A stretch of DNA of 64,000 bases from Agelaius tricolor (lineage: Eukaryota > Chordata > Aves > Passeriformes > Icteridae): contig JALJCS010000029.1 of NCBI GenBank assembly GCA_023055355.1, positions 2,604,001-2,668,000 of the forward strand, read 5' to 3'. Within the stretch, counting starts at the first letter, position 1; every line of letters starts with the position of its first letter. A model generated the notes under the pieces. The model had not been told where the DNA came from. It saw only the letters and a program-made list of their open reading frames with translations, and searched no databases. Made by a program: the position numbers and the translations under genes. This document shows, one piece after another, positions 1 through 26,580 of the stretch.

Positions 1-1312
1 CCAGGATGAAATTCGTGCCCACCCCCAGCCCCACACTCATGGGTAATGGGAAATAGTTCCTGTATCACCCAGTCAAGTGACAACCCCTGGGCTTTGCTTC
101 TCAGCTGGGTCACCCCTGTGCCCCCAGGGTCCAGCAGCATCCATGTCCCCACCTGCACAGACCTCTGAGGAGAACCACCTCTCTGCATACATTTTTCCAT
201 AAATTCATCCCATCCATTTCCCAGGCAAGGCCTCCAAGAAGGAAACACCTTCCAAGGAGCTGTCCAGGAAAGTTGTGAGGACACACTCACCCACCTTATC
301 CAGCCATCCCAGACAGGGTTATCCCTCTTTTGGTTCACAAGATCCTACAGAGTGTTTAGAAAGAGAGGAATGGGGACCTAGAGATACCTGCAGCTTTAGG
401 GGAGAGGGTCTTTGGGATGCAGCTTTATCATCCCAGCCAAGGAAGGCAATTTGTGGTACCCACAGCTGTGGTGTCCTACAGTGTGAGTGCTGCCCATTGC
501 TGCCCCTCCTTAATCCAAACCAACACTCACTGCAAAGTCAGAGCTGTGCCTGGAGGAACTGGAGAGACAGAGCAGGGGGATAAAAAGGCTTTGGGGCTCC
601 AAATCTGACCCCCTCACCATAAATGTGATTTCCCATTCCACCCTCCCCACGCCTCACAAGCTGCTGTCAGGGCCTGCGTAGATAAATCAGCTTTGCTGGC
701 TGAGCCACAGCCCAAAATCCCCACCAGGAATTTGGTGACAGAGTTCTTGTAGGCAGAAGGATGTGAGGGTGCTCTGCCTCCCCCAGACCCTGCCCACACA
801 TCCCACCCCACAGTGCTCAGCCCCAGCATGGGCCATCCCTCCTGTCCCAGTCTTTGTAGCACCCTCAGGAATTTTGGAAGGATGACAGTTGATAAGCCAC
901 AGGAGAAGGCAGGAAATTGGTATATAAAATAGGGAGGGGCTGTGAATGATGACTTGGGTTAAGTCATCCATCAGCCTGCCCAGATGTCATTTCTCTTTCT
1001 TTATAATACTAACACACAATCTTCTTTTGCACTTCATCCTTTAGAGAATCTCATGCATTAACCTGCAGGGCATTAACAAAGCAGTTGCTAATCTGCTCCT
1101 CTGGCTCCCCCCTCCTCTCCTCCCAGGGTAAACTGAGGCACAGAACGAGCAGGGTTGTATAAACTGCAGCATCCCACGGGCAGCCCGTGCCCACATCACC
1201 ACGCAGGGATGGGGGAGCAGGGAAGGAGGCCCCAAAACCCTCCCTGGGCTCATCACTGGGCCTCTTGCCAGTAGCCAGGGGTGGGTCCCTGGGGGAAAAG
1301 GCCCCTCTGTGA

Positions 1313-15261
<13,949 letters not shown>

Positions 15262-16056
15262 GCCCCTCGGGGACGCTCGGGACCCTCCCGTGGGCGCCGT
15301 GCTCTGCTCGGACAGCGGCACCGCCGGCAGCGGCGCTGGGAGCAGCCGGATCCAGGCCCCTGGAGCAGGGCTGGGGCAGGGGACCGGCCGAGCATCCCCC
15401 TCCCTGGCACACGCTAAGCACAACCCCGCCGAGGACGCGCTGAGCCCCGGGGAGCCGCTCCCTCGGCGGGGCTGGGGACGGCCCCGGCCCCACCGCGCCC
15501 CCACAGCCGCTCGCCTCCGCTTCCCGCTGCCCCCTGCCCCCGGCTCCTCCCTTCCCTTCGTGGTGTTCGGTGTCCATACTTATAGAGTCCGTGTCGGGGG
15601 GTCGGGGGGGTCCCGCCATGGGGACGGGAGGTGGGGACGGCGGTGGGACAGGGACTCCCCGGGAAGGGCCTCTCCGCTGTATCGCGGCACCGCGGTCAAT
15701 ACAAGAGGTGTTTCTCGTGGCACGCCTGGGCTGATGGCCACCCCGCGGGGACATCGGCTTCCCCGGCACTCTGCCCCGGCACACACCCGGCCTGCAGCCT
15801 GGCTGTGCCATGGCCTCCTGGGGCAGGCCCCATGGGGCAGAAACGGCCGGTGGTGGAGGGAAACTGAGGCACGGGTCAGCTGGGACCCCACAAGCCCAGC
15901 GTGGGAACCAGGAGCTGGGGCATCACAAACAGGTAAGGGGACACAATGACATGGGGACAGGCGACCTTCCCTGCATCTCACAGCCCCAAAACTCCTTCAC
16001 ACCCCACCCCCCACCATGCCCCAGGAGCACCCAGCCCATCCCAGCCTCACAAGGAC
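15262..16056 (+). other. KIRREL3 3' UTR and convergent intergenic zone
   Basis: This is GC-rich non-coding sequence after the KIRREL3 stop. No clear AATAAA lies on the + strand before the ST3GAL4 3' end, so the KIRREL3 polyadenylation site cannot be fixed; ATTAAA-like AT-rich sequence occurs on the + strand near 16305-16316, already inside the ST3GAL4 3' UTR. Open frames here are GC-driven shadows. Confidence 0.5.
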
Positions 16057-16062
16057 TTTATT
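16057..16062 (-). promoter_or_regulatory. Poly(A) signal AATAAA for ST3GAL4
   Basis: Canonical hexamer 915 bp downstream of the ST3GAL4 stop, on the coding strand. Confidence 0.65.
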
Positions 16063-16977
16063 GGGTGCCAACATGAGCCCCAACACCCCCATCCATGGGT
16101 CCCCCCAACACCTGCAGCCCCACGGGGGCAGAGGGGACCCTACACCAGCAGGGAGAAGGCACCAGGTCAACCCCTCCATGGTGGGGGACATCCCAGATGC
16201 CCACCCCTGGAGCCAAGCACACACCAGCCCACCCAAGGCCCCTTGTCCCTGACACCAGTGGCATGCAGGCCCTGGGTGAAGGCTCCACCATAAATAAGCA
16301 TTTAAATTAATTAAATTAATCTGCACCACCAAAGGGCTCTGGCAGATCCCAAAGCCAAGCAGCCCAGGGTGCCCCCACCCAGGGGGGCTGTGGGGACGAG
16401 TCCCTACGCCAGCGCTAAGGCACAGGACAGGGCCACCAAGTAAAAAAGGAAATTAAAAAAAAAGGGAGGGAATTAAATATTTGGAGGGAGGTCCAGGACA
16501 GGGAGGAGGCAACATCAGCCTCCAAAGGCTCCCATTCCCTGGGCGGGGAGGGGCCAGGACCCCAAAATCAGCCCCTCAGCAGGGCCCTCGTCAGTGTATG
16601 AGGGAATTAAGGGAAAGAGAATGTCCAGGGCAAGGGCTCCTGCCCTGGCTCACCCCCTCAGGCCCGCTGGGAGGGAGGACCCCCCGACCCCAAAAACCCC
16701 CTCAAGTCCTCGGTAGCTTCAGTGCGTCAGTAGAAAAGGCGCTGGGCCACGGCCCCGCCAGGCTCCCTGCACCCCGAGAGCCGCCCCACCCTGGGCACCC
16801 GCGGTCCAGCACGGGCCCAGCCCCAGCCCTGCTCCAGGAGTCCCAGGCCGTGGTGGCAGCGGTGACAACAATGCTCTGCCCTCGGTCACTCCGGCCATGC
16901 CAGCGCAGTGTCCCCTCGCTGAAGGGGATGGTGTCCCCTCGCCCTGGGGACGCTGTCCCTGCACAGCCCCATTGCCC
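16057..16977 (-). other. ST3GAL4: ST3GAL4 3' UTR with poly(A) signal
   Basis: This is about 0.9 kb of non-coding sequence after the ST3GAL4 stop. It ends in a canonical AATAAA on the - strand (TTTATT at 16057-16062 on +). The UTR extent is inferred from that signal. Confidence 0.7.
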
Positions 16978-17064
16978 TCAGAAGTAGGTGAGGTTCCTGA
17001 CGAGTCCCAGCTCCAGCATCCTCTTGATGGCCACGGCCTCGTGTGACACGTTGTGCTCCGACGC
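16978..17064 (-). CDS. ST3GAL4: ST3GAL4 terminal coding exon: motif VS and stop
   Basis: The acceptor is gtcctgcag. The exon encodes 28 residues, ASEHNVSHEAVAIKRMLELG then LVRNLTYF, and TGA at 16980-16978. Confidence 0.96.
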   Translation of the reverse strand, partial: ASEHNVSHEAVAIKRMLELGLVRNLTYF

Positions 17065-20000
17065 CTGCAGGACAGGGAGCAGGGGTGACACCAGAGTCTG
17101 GGCCACACATTTTCCTTCCAGTCCTCACACCCTCCACCTTGCCCACCCCACCAGCAGGGACTTCAGCCCCCCAAAAGCAGGGAGGGAACCCTCCCCACCC
17201 AATCCCTCTGTCCATGAGCTCTTCTCCTCACACATAAACTGGGGATGGATCCAACTCGCCATGCCTCCAAAGACATTTGGCTACCAAGAGAAGTTGGATG
17301 ATGACCATCCAAAGGTGGACTTCAACCTTCATCATGGGAGGGGAGTGAGAGGGAAGAGCCTCCCACGCCATTCAGCATCATGGCACTGCTCTCCTGGGCT
17401 GCCATCCCCCCTCCTGGGGAAAAAATGGGGGGAACAGGGACAAAACTGTGGGGCAAACACTTACGGCCATGGATTTGAGTGTGATCTGTTCGTAGTAGTG
17501 GATGGTTTGCTTCTTGTTGGCTGAGTCGGGGTAGCCAAAGCCCGCAATGTGCACCAGGTCACAGAAGTGCAGTGCCAAGGTGATGGCCAGCAGCCCTGTG
17601 GTGGGCTTCTGGGGGACACAGAGCCACAGCCTTCAGGGAGCTGCACAGGGACAGGCTGACCCCCCTCAGGGTGTGCAGGGTCACTGGCCACCCCCACCCC
17701 TTACCTGTTTGACCTTCCGTGGTTGTTTCATGGGGAGGTTGAGCAGTTTAGCAGCAGTTACTTCCATGTAGTAGGGATTGAGGACGCGAACTTGCTCCGG
17801 GTTGGCGTCCCAGATCAGTGGGGGCTGTTTCCAAAACCCTTTCCGAACCTGCAAGAGCCCGGATGTCCCCAGGGGTGGGGTGGCATGACAGCTGGAGTCT
17901 GGAGCAGCCAGGGAGGGGCTGGACCCGGTTCCCTACCACACTCACCCTCTTCTTGTCGTTAAGGATGGCCTCCATCCACTGGAAGTCCATGGGCTTGAAG
18001 GGCACGAGCACCAGCAGCGTGTCGGGGTTGTTCTCGGTCCGGGGGTCGAAGTGGGCTGACTCAGGGTAGAAGAGGCGCATGGTGGTCTTGGAGCCCACGT
18101 CCTGCTCATAACCATGGACCGGGGCGTTGTTCAGCCTTAGGGACATCACAGGTGTCAGCCCCAGCTGCGGTGGCACTGGGGAGGGAGCGGGGGGCCGGGG
18201 CTGTACCTGATCACCACGTCGTAGGTGTTGATGGTGTCCCCCATGGAGCTGTTGCGGAGCCGGTGGCCGTTGCCCACCACGGCACACCTCCTGCACTTGA
18301 GGCTGTGAGAGAAAACCCTGTCTCAACCAGACCTGCTCCAAAACTGGGCTGATTTTAACCCCTGGGGGAGTTAAATCTGGTGCTGTCCAGTCTCCACACC
18401 TTCCCATGCTCCATCCACCACCTCTGGGTTGCAGAGGTTCATTTTGCCAAATCCTGGGCCCACAGCAGACAAACTGCAACCACCCCCAAGAGAGCAATGA
18501 TGAAGAAAAAGAGAGAAAAGCCCCTAAACCCACCCCAGTGTTACCTCTGGATGCTCTCGGGCAGGGAGTAGTGGGTGATGGACAGCAGGCGCAGCAGGAC
18601 GTCTTCTGCAAAGCAAGGGCAAGGATAGGGTGAGGAAGGTGAGGAAGGCAGCTCCTGCCTGGCACAACACTCTGAGTGCTGCCCCATCCCTGCCAAATTT
18701 GCTCCTACTGTTAATCCCAATTTCAAGCAGATAATCTGTTGCTGGGGCTTAGTAAAACCTGGTCCACCCTAAACTCTTTTAGAGGCACCATGTGTGAGGA
18801 GATACTCACTGCAGACTCTAAAAACCAAGAAAATAGCTTGGGACTAGTCTCCAGCAAAATCAACCTGCAGATGTCTTTAGGAAAAGGGAAGTTGAAACCC
18901 CAGGAGCAGCAGCAGGACAGACAGACAGACAGATCCCACAGAGCATTGTCAGGCTTACCACTTCCCTTGGTGCCGTAGGGCAGCTCGTAGAGTGACGGCG
19001 TCTTCACCCAAAAATAGTCCTTCAGCTGCAAGAACAGTGGGTGGTCCCTCGTGTAGCTGCCAAGGAGCAAAGGGTCAGTGACACTGGGATCAGGGATGGC
19101 ACAGGGAGGGGGGTCCTGGCTCTGCATCCCCACTCCCTGCTCCCAGCCCCAAAACTCACTTCCCGATGAGCTGCGCCGCTTTCTTTTCCACCTCCCCAAG
19201 GGGACACGTTGTCTTGTTGTTTTCTTGCACAGGGAAATAAAAGCTGTAAAGGAAGAGGTTTATTAGATCAAATGATGCCTGTTCCTCTGCAGCCCCCTCC
19301 TGGCAAAAGGGGCTCCAGCACCCCCAGGCATCCCCACTGCGGGATTCAAGCTGTGAGAGAGAGATTTTCAGTGGGATTTAAGGCCAGCACTGCCTGGGCA
19401 TTTATCTGCTGGGCTTGCAGCCTTGCATCAGAAGAGGTCTCTCTTGCTCTGCTCATGAACCTCACACTCCACTTTCCCCATCTCTGTCAGCATCGCTGGC
19501 ACTGGGAAGAGAGCAGGGCTTTCCCATCCTCCCGGGCTCAGAAAAGCACTGGGAAAAGCAGCATTTGCAAAAAACCCCACAGAGCCCAACCACCACCACC
19601 ACCCACCAACGGGGAGCCCCATTTGTGTCCCCCATTCTCCAGCAGCAGCCAAGGATGCTGCCACCTCCCCAGTCCCCTCGGATCCAGGGAATATGCCATG
19701 CTCTGGCATCCCTGTGAAGGATGGGCAGGAAGGAACTGCCTCCCAGGAGTGAAGGAAAGGGCAGGAGGGCCTTTAAACTTGAGTAAGGAGCACTCACAGC
19801 TGCGTGTACCTGTCTTCCCGGTAGATCGAGTACCAAACCATCACCAGAAACAGCGCCAGCACCCCGAGTATCTTCCCTCCTGCAAGCCCAGTGGGGAGGG
19901 GGAGAGATAAACCAGTGTCAGCCATGGGGTTTAGATGGTTGCTTGTGGGGTCCCACAGCACCCCTAGCTAGACCCAGGATGGCAGAACGCTCTCCTCAGG

Positions 20001-20379
20001 GAGCAGGTTTGGCTGGCACCACGGCCCAGAGAGGAGGGGCTCTAAGATGAGCCAGGTGGGTTTATATCAGGTTTAAAAGCCATTGTTTGTTGACCTTTCT
20101 GTTTCCTCCTTCCTGCTTTTCATCAAAGACTAGGCAAATATCCCTTTTCCTGTGTGCCTCCATCCCATTTCCATACAACAAAGTCCAAGGGGTTCCGGTG
20201 CCCAAACCCACCCTCCCCACTGCGACCTTCTCCTGTGATACCCCAACACTCCATCACTCTACTGGAACCACAGCAAAGTAGAATCCAACCCCCAGAATTC
20301 CAAATGCAAATTCCCCAGGCTCCCCATCCCTGCTTGGACAGAGGGGATCCCTGGAGGACTCACGAGACTTGTTGATCAT
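16978..20379 (-). CDS. ST3GAL4: ST3GAL4, CMP-sialic acid:beta-galactoside alpha-2,3-sialyltransferase 4
   Basis: Type II Golgi enzyme that transfers sialic acid from CMP-Neu5Ac to terminal galactose in alpha-2,3 linkage (family GT29). Ten coding segments, 20379-20364, 19879-19798, 19243-19160, 19056-18959, 18605-18545, 18302-18207, 18135-17946, 17848-17705, 17608-17465 and 17064-16978, total 1002 nt. They join in frame to 333 residues, the usual family length. Visible parts: short cytoplasmic tail, signal anchor about residues 9-25 (ILGVLALFLVMVWYSIY), stem, sialyl motif L about 117-164 starting CRRCAVVGNGHRL, motif S about 260-282 with Cys273, motif III HYYEQ at 294-298, and motif VS HNVSHE with His309 and Glu314. 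The motif L and motif S cysteines form the conserved disulfide in the family. N-glycosylation sequons include N42KT, N61YT, N131SS, N310VS and N329LT. The ATG at 20379 matches the mammalian start and has A at -3. Confidence 0.97.
17465..17608 (-). CDS. ST3GAL4: ST3GAL4 exon: sialyl motifs S and III
   Basis: This is a phase-0 exon of 48 codons between gtcccccag and gtaagt. It encodes motif S (TTGLLAITLALHFCDLVHIA) and motif III (HYYEQITLKSMA). Confidence 0.97.
17705..17848 (-). CDS. ST3GAL4: ST3GAL4 exon: catalytic core
   Basis: This is a phase-0 exon of 48 codons between cttgcag and gtaagg. It encodes VRKGFWKQPPLIWDANPEQV through LLNLPMKQPRKVKQ. Confidence 0.96.
17946..18135 (-). CDS. ST3GAL4: ST3GAL4 exon: second half of motif L and core
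   Basis: Splice borders are ccctaag and gtgagt. It encodes (R)LNNAPVHGYEQDVGSKTTM, RLFYPESAHFDPRTENNPD and onward to the basic end DKKR. Confidence 0.96.
18207..18302 (-). CDS. ST3GAL4: ST3GAL4 exon: first half of sialyl motif L
   Basis: Splice borders are tctcacag and gtacag. It encodes (S)LKCRRCAVVGNGHRLRNSS then MGDTINTYDVVI, the donor-binding motif with the structural cysteines. Confidence 0.96.
18545..18605 (-). CDS. ST3GAL4: ST3GAL4 exon before sialyl motif L
   Basis: This is a 61-nt exon between ctttgcag and gtaaca. It encodes (E)DVLLRLLSITHYSLPESIQ. The donor gtaaca is weaker than its neighbours. Confidence 0.93.
18959..19056 (-). CDS. ST3GAL4: ST3GAL4 exon: stem to catalytic domain
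   Basis: Splice borders are ccttggcag and gtaagc. It encodes YTRDHPLFLQLKDYFWVKTP then SLYELPYGTKGS, closely similar to the mammalian enzyme. Confidence 0.95.
19160..19243 (-). CDS. ST3GAL4: ST3GAL4 exon: stem
   Basis: Splice borders are cctttacag and gtgagt. It encodes FYFPVQENNKTTCPLGEVEK then KAAQLIG, the luminal stem, with one glycosylation sequon (NKT). Confidence 0.93.
19798..19879 (-). CDS. ST3GAL4: ST3GAL4 exon: signal anchor
   Basis: The acceptor is gggcttgcag and the donor is gtgagtg. It encodes the transmembrane anchor GKILGVLALFLVMVWYSIYR followed by EDRYTQ, with split codons at both ends. Confidence 0.95.
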
Positions 20380-20436
20380 TTTTATCAGCAGGAAAGGGAT
20401 CAGGCGGGGGCCAGAGCTCTCATCGTGGCTGGTCAC
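20364..20436 (-). CDS. ST3GAL4: ST3GAL4 exon with the conserved start codon
   Basis: Acceptor ctgctgcag precedes 20436 and donor gtgagt follows 20364. The conserved ATG occupies 20379-20377 and encodes MINKS plus one base of Arg6. The 57 bases before it have no stop in the ATG frame and also hold a 7-codon upstream ORF in another frame (20423-20400). Confidence 0.9.
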
Positions 20437-22621
20437 CTGCAGCAGGAAAACAGGGGAAAACCCATCAAAGCTGACCCTAAAACCCCATCCAAGAGGCATC
20501 ACCCCCTGCTTGCCCATCTGCATCTGCAGGCAAGCAGGTGTAAGGGTTCCCCAAAGGATTTATTTATTTAAATTCACATTTCTTTGCTGCAAAAAGGTTG
20601 GTTTAGAGAGCTTATCAAAGCCAAGCAAGCAGCACTTCCCAAGGAGCTTCAGCCCTACAGGTTAGAGGCCAAAGGAAAAAAATAAATTAATTAGAGAGGA
20701 AAAGCAAGCCCCCAGTGGGGTTTCAACCACAAAATACCATGGGGGAGACTTAAAACCCAGCTTAAGGATCCACCTGGCACCAGCAGGTATGAAGTCCAAT
20801 GTGCCACCACAAAGCCAGTCAGAAAGGACAGGAGCAGCCAAGCAGGATCAAACCAAAGAGCATCACGTACTTGGGGAACCTCCAACGCCTTGGATTTACC
20901 CATCCCGGCCTGGGGAAAGGAGGTGCTGGAGCTTAGTGCCCACACAAACACTGCCCAGGGAAGCAGGGACACTTTTGTGCTCCTCTGAAACCTCTCGCTC
21001 CTGGAATAAGGAGCAAAGAGCTGTGGTTGGAGCCATCCCAGGATGGGCTCATCCCATCCCACCAGGACATGGCAAGGGTGGAAAATGAACTTACCGGGAG
21101 GGAGAAGCTTTGGGGTACAGGGGAGGCTTTTCTCCCAGGGTGAATCCTGCTCTAAGCCAGGCTCAGAGCTGGGCTTGGCTGCGCCCCTGGTAACTGAGCT
21201 GCTCCTGCCTCTGACCAGCCATGTCTCGGTGTGCTGAATGCCAGCCAAGGGGAAAGGTGCATGTGGGGCTGAGCGATGCAGTCTCTCAGTCAGAGCCTGC
21301 CCATCAGATCCTCCAGGGATTAGTCACCTGCCAAGGGAGGGCCCCCACCTCATCCCCCTCCCTACCCAGGGAAGTGCCACTAACAAACCTGACACCTGCC
21401 AAACACCCAGCAGCCAGCTAAGAACACTGGGTTTGGGGACAAAAATGTATCAAGAATGAGGAGAAATGGGATCAAGGATGGTCCCACAAGAGCCAGGCTC
21501 TTCCCCTCCCTGTCACGGGCTTCTGAAGTTAAAAGGACAGGAGAGCAATTAATTAAAAAGGGCAGGAAGGGCAATTAAAAGACAATTAAGGACAATTAAA
21601 CCACACTAAAAGCAAAAGGACGGGATATTAGAAAAAGAAAATTGTGTCCATTTGACAGCAGAGGGATGGGGCAGGTGAGGAGGTCCCCTAGGAAAGCACC
21701 TCCTTCTGAACCACTTCTTCACAAAACATGGATAATTGTGCCCCATCATTACGTGGGGGCTCCAGAAAGGGGAAGCAACCCCCCTATCCCAACTGGCTCT
21801 CATCCTGCGTCCAAATTTCCAGCCCAACTTCCCTTTTGCTTGGGAAGATGAAACCTACAGCTGGATCTTCACAGGTGGGAGCAATACAGGAAGAAGGCAC
21901 AGGGGGTCTCACCCTTTTACATATTACAATTGCTTGGAAAAAGTAAAATTAGGGGAAGGTAAAAGCAGCTTCTGCTTCCTGGGGAGTTTTGTTCTTAGTA
22001 AAACCGGCCACAAAAGCTCCAAGGGGAAATCCACTGCCTCAGCTGGAGGCTGGGTTTGCTCCTGGGTGGGCTGAGTACCCCTGTTTGCCCAGGGCTGGGA
22101 AAGTGCTGGGCATCAGGACCTGATTTTAGCACCACATTCACCGCCCAGCTTCATCCTTGCGTGCCAAAACACTCAACCAAGCACACTTCACCCCTTCCAC
22201 CAGTGAAAGCACTGGGAAATCTTCTCTGCCCGCAATGTTTGCCTTTACATACCAGCTTTTCTTAATAATATTTTTTGAAAGCTTTATGATCTTTTCCCAG
22301 GCTTGTATGCACAAGCTGGGCCTGATGCAAAATTTATCTAAGGCAAACATGGCATTTAATCCCTGAGGAGAAGGAACCTTGTTTAGTGAAGCGATCAGGG
22401 AATGTGGAGCAAAACAGAGCACACCCGGCTGCCCCCGCACCCCTGGTGCCTCTGGAATGAGCTCAAGCTCCCCACAGCCCTCCCAGACCCACAGCCCAAA
22501 CCAGAGCAGCTGGTGAAAGCAGGAAGGTCTGAACACCCTGAGCCAGGTCCTGTGTTCTCCTTGTAGGGTTGCTGGAGTGAGCAATGCCAAAGGGTCCTGC
22601 TGGTCCTGCTGGTCCCCAGTC

Positions 22622-23105
22622 TTGCAGCATCCTCAGAGCCTGCAGCATCCCTGTCCTATCACAGCACCTTCAGAACACCTCTGAGTATCCCTGTCCCATC
22701 ACAGCACCCTCAGAGCCCCCTGCAACATCCCTATCCCATTACAGCACCCTCAGAGCCCCCTGCAACATCCCTGTCCCATCACAGCACCCTCAGAGCCCCC
22801 TGCAACATTCCTGTCCCATCACAGTATCCTCAGAGCACCCCCTGGCAACTCGGTCTCTCAGCATCCTCAGAGCCCTCCCACAGCATCCCCAGTCCTGCAA
22901 TATCTCTGTTCCTGCAGCATCCCTGGTCCCCCACAATGTCCTCAGAGTCCCCTCCCACTGGCATCCTCATCCCATCACAGGATCCTCAAAGCCCCCACAG
23001 CATCCTTTGAGCCTCCCTGAGAATCCCTGTCCCAATCACAGCATCCTCAAAGCCACTGCAGCATCCTCAGTGCCCCCACAGCATCCCTGTCCCATCACAG
23101 CTTCC
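22622..23105 (+). repeat. Degenerate 40-bp minisatellite
   Basis: Unit acagcaccctcagagccccc + tgcaacatccctgtcccatc. The clean copies start at 22701, 22741 and 22781, with decayed copies around them. Confidence 0.85.
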
Positions 23106-26100
23106 CTCAGACCCCCCAGCACAGAACCATCACCACAACATCCTGCCTGGACCCCGCACTGCAGCATCCCTGTCTGGCAGGGGAGACTCAGCATTCACTG
23201 GGATCAACCCTGGCTCCCCCAGGGTTGTTCCAGGGCATTGCCTGCCCCACCGATCCCTGAAGCTGGGGGGAAAGTCCCAGCTGGATTCAGCTCCCCACAC
23301 CTGGAAGAAGTGACTGGAAAAGCCCTTCTTTGATGTTGGAGGATGCACCCCCACAGCACCGCAGGCTGCAATTATTGCCGCACAAAGGATCCAAAAGCCC
23401 CATGGCCCATTCCCCATCTCCCACTCCCTTCCCCACCCTGTGTTCTGGGAAAGCCCCATCCCAGGATGCTGCAGAGGCAGCTCATGGCCAAGCCTCATGG
23501 AGTTTCCCTGTCTGCCTCTGACCTGGAGCAGCATTTTGCCCCCCAGTTTCCCATGTCCCCTGGGAGATGCCAGCAACACCCATACAGACCGACCCTCCTG
23601 ACAGGGGGGAAACGCAGAGAGGTTCATCCCTGTATCTCCATCCACCCATTCCCATCTCCCTCCCATGGCCTCAATGGCTCCAGCATTTCCAGATTTAAGT
23701 CATGTCAATCCACAAAGTGGAAGAAAGTACATGCCAAGCTGCTCCCAGCCAAAAAAAAAAAAGGGGGGGGGAAAAAGGAATTTAAAGGCACAGAACAAGC
23801 ATGGAGGTGGGGAGTGGTTATAAATTCCCCCAGCATAATAGTGATCCCAGGCCATCCTGGCAAAGCATCATGGACCAGCAGGCTTGGTACTTTTATGTTC
23901 CCATGGTAACCTGCGGATTGGGAAAGCATGACACGAGGCAAGGACACCTCTCCTGTGCTCCCACTGTCCCATCCCACATGCCCATGGGACACGGAGCCAC
24001 CCACTGCCTGGTCCAGCTTCCCTGGGTGAGAAGAATGCTCACTGAAAAATAGGCATCTCCAACAGTTTATCCCAAAAAAACATGCCTTTATTTTTAACTG
24101 GAGGAGAGTTGGATAGCACCCGAGGAAGGGATGCACTGGCAGTCCCTAAAGATTCACTCTCAGCAGTGGGAACCAAAGGGAGACAGACAGACAGCCAGGC
24201 CAGCCCAGACCCCCTCAGCCCAGCCACACCATCTCTCCCGAGCTCTCCAGGCACACAGAGCTTTTGGGAACCAGCAGGGAGACCCTGTGCTCCCTGGAGG
24301 ACAGCAATGACCCCCACAGAAGCAGCTGAAGCCCCGGGATGTTCCAAGCCCCCGTCCCGCGGGTGTTCCGTGCGCGGTAGGGCCGGGATCGCCCCACGCC
24401 GCGCCCTGCCCCGGCACAGCCCGCGCCTGCCGCAGCCTGAGCGCAACCTGGGAGGCGGCCGGGGGCCATCCTGCAGGGAGAGCACCCAGGGAAAGGCACT
24501 GCCTGGGCTTGGCACAGCATCAAAGACACCCAAATCCCCAGCCTGGCATCCCAAACCTTCCTCGCCCCGGCCGCTGTGAGCTCCGGGTGCCCGGGGAGGT
24601 TTTTTTCCAAGCCGGGGAGAAAATCCTTGTGGGATTGCAACAACCACCACTGCAAGGGCAAAAGGCAGCAGGGATCAGATCTGAGCCCCCTCCAAGAGAT
24701 GGTGCATGGCAGGGAAAGAGGGATGCCAAGGGGGGACCAGGGATCCTGGGATGCCAAAAACCACAGAGCAGAGCAATGTCAAGAGCCAGAGCTGCAGTGC
24801 CGTGGCTGGGGGGATGAAGAGGGTCATGAGGGCACAGTACTGCAAAAATCAGCTCCACTGGACATTGGGCACAACCCCACAGAGGGTGTGGAGCCAGCCT
24901 GGCCTGTGCACTGATACCCACATTTATCCTATTTTAAGAGCCCTGCGAGTCACTTTAAAGGAATCTTTAAAGGAATCTTAATTGCCTCTTACTCAGAGAG
25001 GCAGCTCTGTTTCCTTTACCATGGTATCCCAGGCACACAATAACCCAGCGAAAGATTTACAATAGGGGAAACAAGCCCTCCTTGGCATGTGAGTCTTAAC
25101 AAAACATTTACCCATGACCAGGCTGCAATTTTCAAGGTGGCAACAGCACATAAGCTCAGGTCCAACAAGTATTTTCACAGTGGCAGGTCCTCAGGATAAA
25201 TCCAAGCTGCTTCTGCCTTCCCACGGCACTGTTGGTTTTAATGTGCTCCAGAGCAACTCAGACCAGACCTGGGTTTATCCTCTCCTCTCCCCCTATGTCT
25301 TTTTCAATCCTCACAGCAGAAAAAACAAAGGTATGGGACACAAATCCCTTCCTACAGCCCCAAACCACCAGCTATGTGGGTATACCTGTTTATCTCACTG
25401 CTCTGGGGTAACCCTGGGCCATCACAGAGCTACAGGGCTACACTTGAGCTATAATGTTAGAGATAACATATTATTATTTTTATTATATAGGTTTAATCAC
25501 TCTTTTGCTATTTAAGACACTAAAATAAAGACCTTTTCTTGCTGTATGCAGCTCGCTACATCCTGGAGGTTATGACCGAGCTGCTGAAGAGAGCAGAGCA
25601 CCCATGGGGTGCCAAGCCCCTGCTAAGGAGATGAGGGCAGTGATAATCCTGTGGGATTTCATCCCTGATCCCCTGACATCGATCCAGGCACACCCTTCTC
25701 CTACCTGCCCCGTCCAGCCCCCCTTTGCTGCCACGCTCACCTCAGTGCCGTGTTTACTCTCCGGTATCTCCATCCTCAGGGATCACCCAGGGATGCAGCA
25801 GCAACAGCAAAAGCGGCTTTGGCAACACAGCTTTGAGCCCATGTTCTGGGCTAAATCCCCCCAGAAAGCAGCAGAAAGGGGGAGGCAGTGAGCTGGGGGT
25901 GCAGGCAGGGTGCAGGCAGGGTGCTGGCAGCCTCTCCCTGCTCTCCTGGGAGCAGCAGGCAGAACACCCACTGGGAGCACCACTCCCTTACAGTTCTGGA
26001 AGGTAAAAACTAAACCATGGAGATGCTCCAGCCCATCCCCAACCCAAACTCAAGCAATGCCCCAGCTCTTCTGGGAAAAGGGTGGCGGGGGGAGGGGGGG

Positions 26101-26580
26101 GGGGAAATTAAGGGATATCAAGGTCCAGGATCCAGGGCTGAGTTACCCTGCAGGGAGCTCCTGCTCCCAATGGCTTTTGACTCTGGGGGTTCCCTTTTGG
26201 GGCTCAGAAGCTGCCTGACATTACCACTCCCCTTGCAAAGCTCACTTGCAACCGTGGCCCTGTGGTTTCTCCTCTGTTTCCTGTTTTGTACCAGATTCAG
26301 AGGAGCAGAGCCCCGAGAGCAACCCTGCAGCCTGATTTGGCCAGCCCTAAATCGTCTGGGTTCTTCTCTGCTCTTTTCTCTCATGCACAGAGGGAGATTC
26401 CCAGCAAGAACCCAGTCCATCACTTTGCACCCCCAGCAACACCTCAGTGCTCCGTTAACCCACGCAGGGAGGAGGATTCCCATGGCAGGGAGACCTTTTT
26501 CTGCATCCCCAGCGGCGGGAGAGGCTGAAACCAGTCCCAGCAGGGCGGGGATTAGCTGGCAGCGAGTCACGGCTACTTAC

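Noticed and set aside
22584..23333. 249-residue open frame with Pro/Ser/His repeats
   Set aside because: It is a translation of the degenerate 40-bp minisatellite; no domain and no start context.
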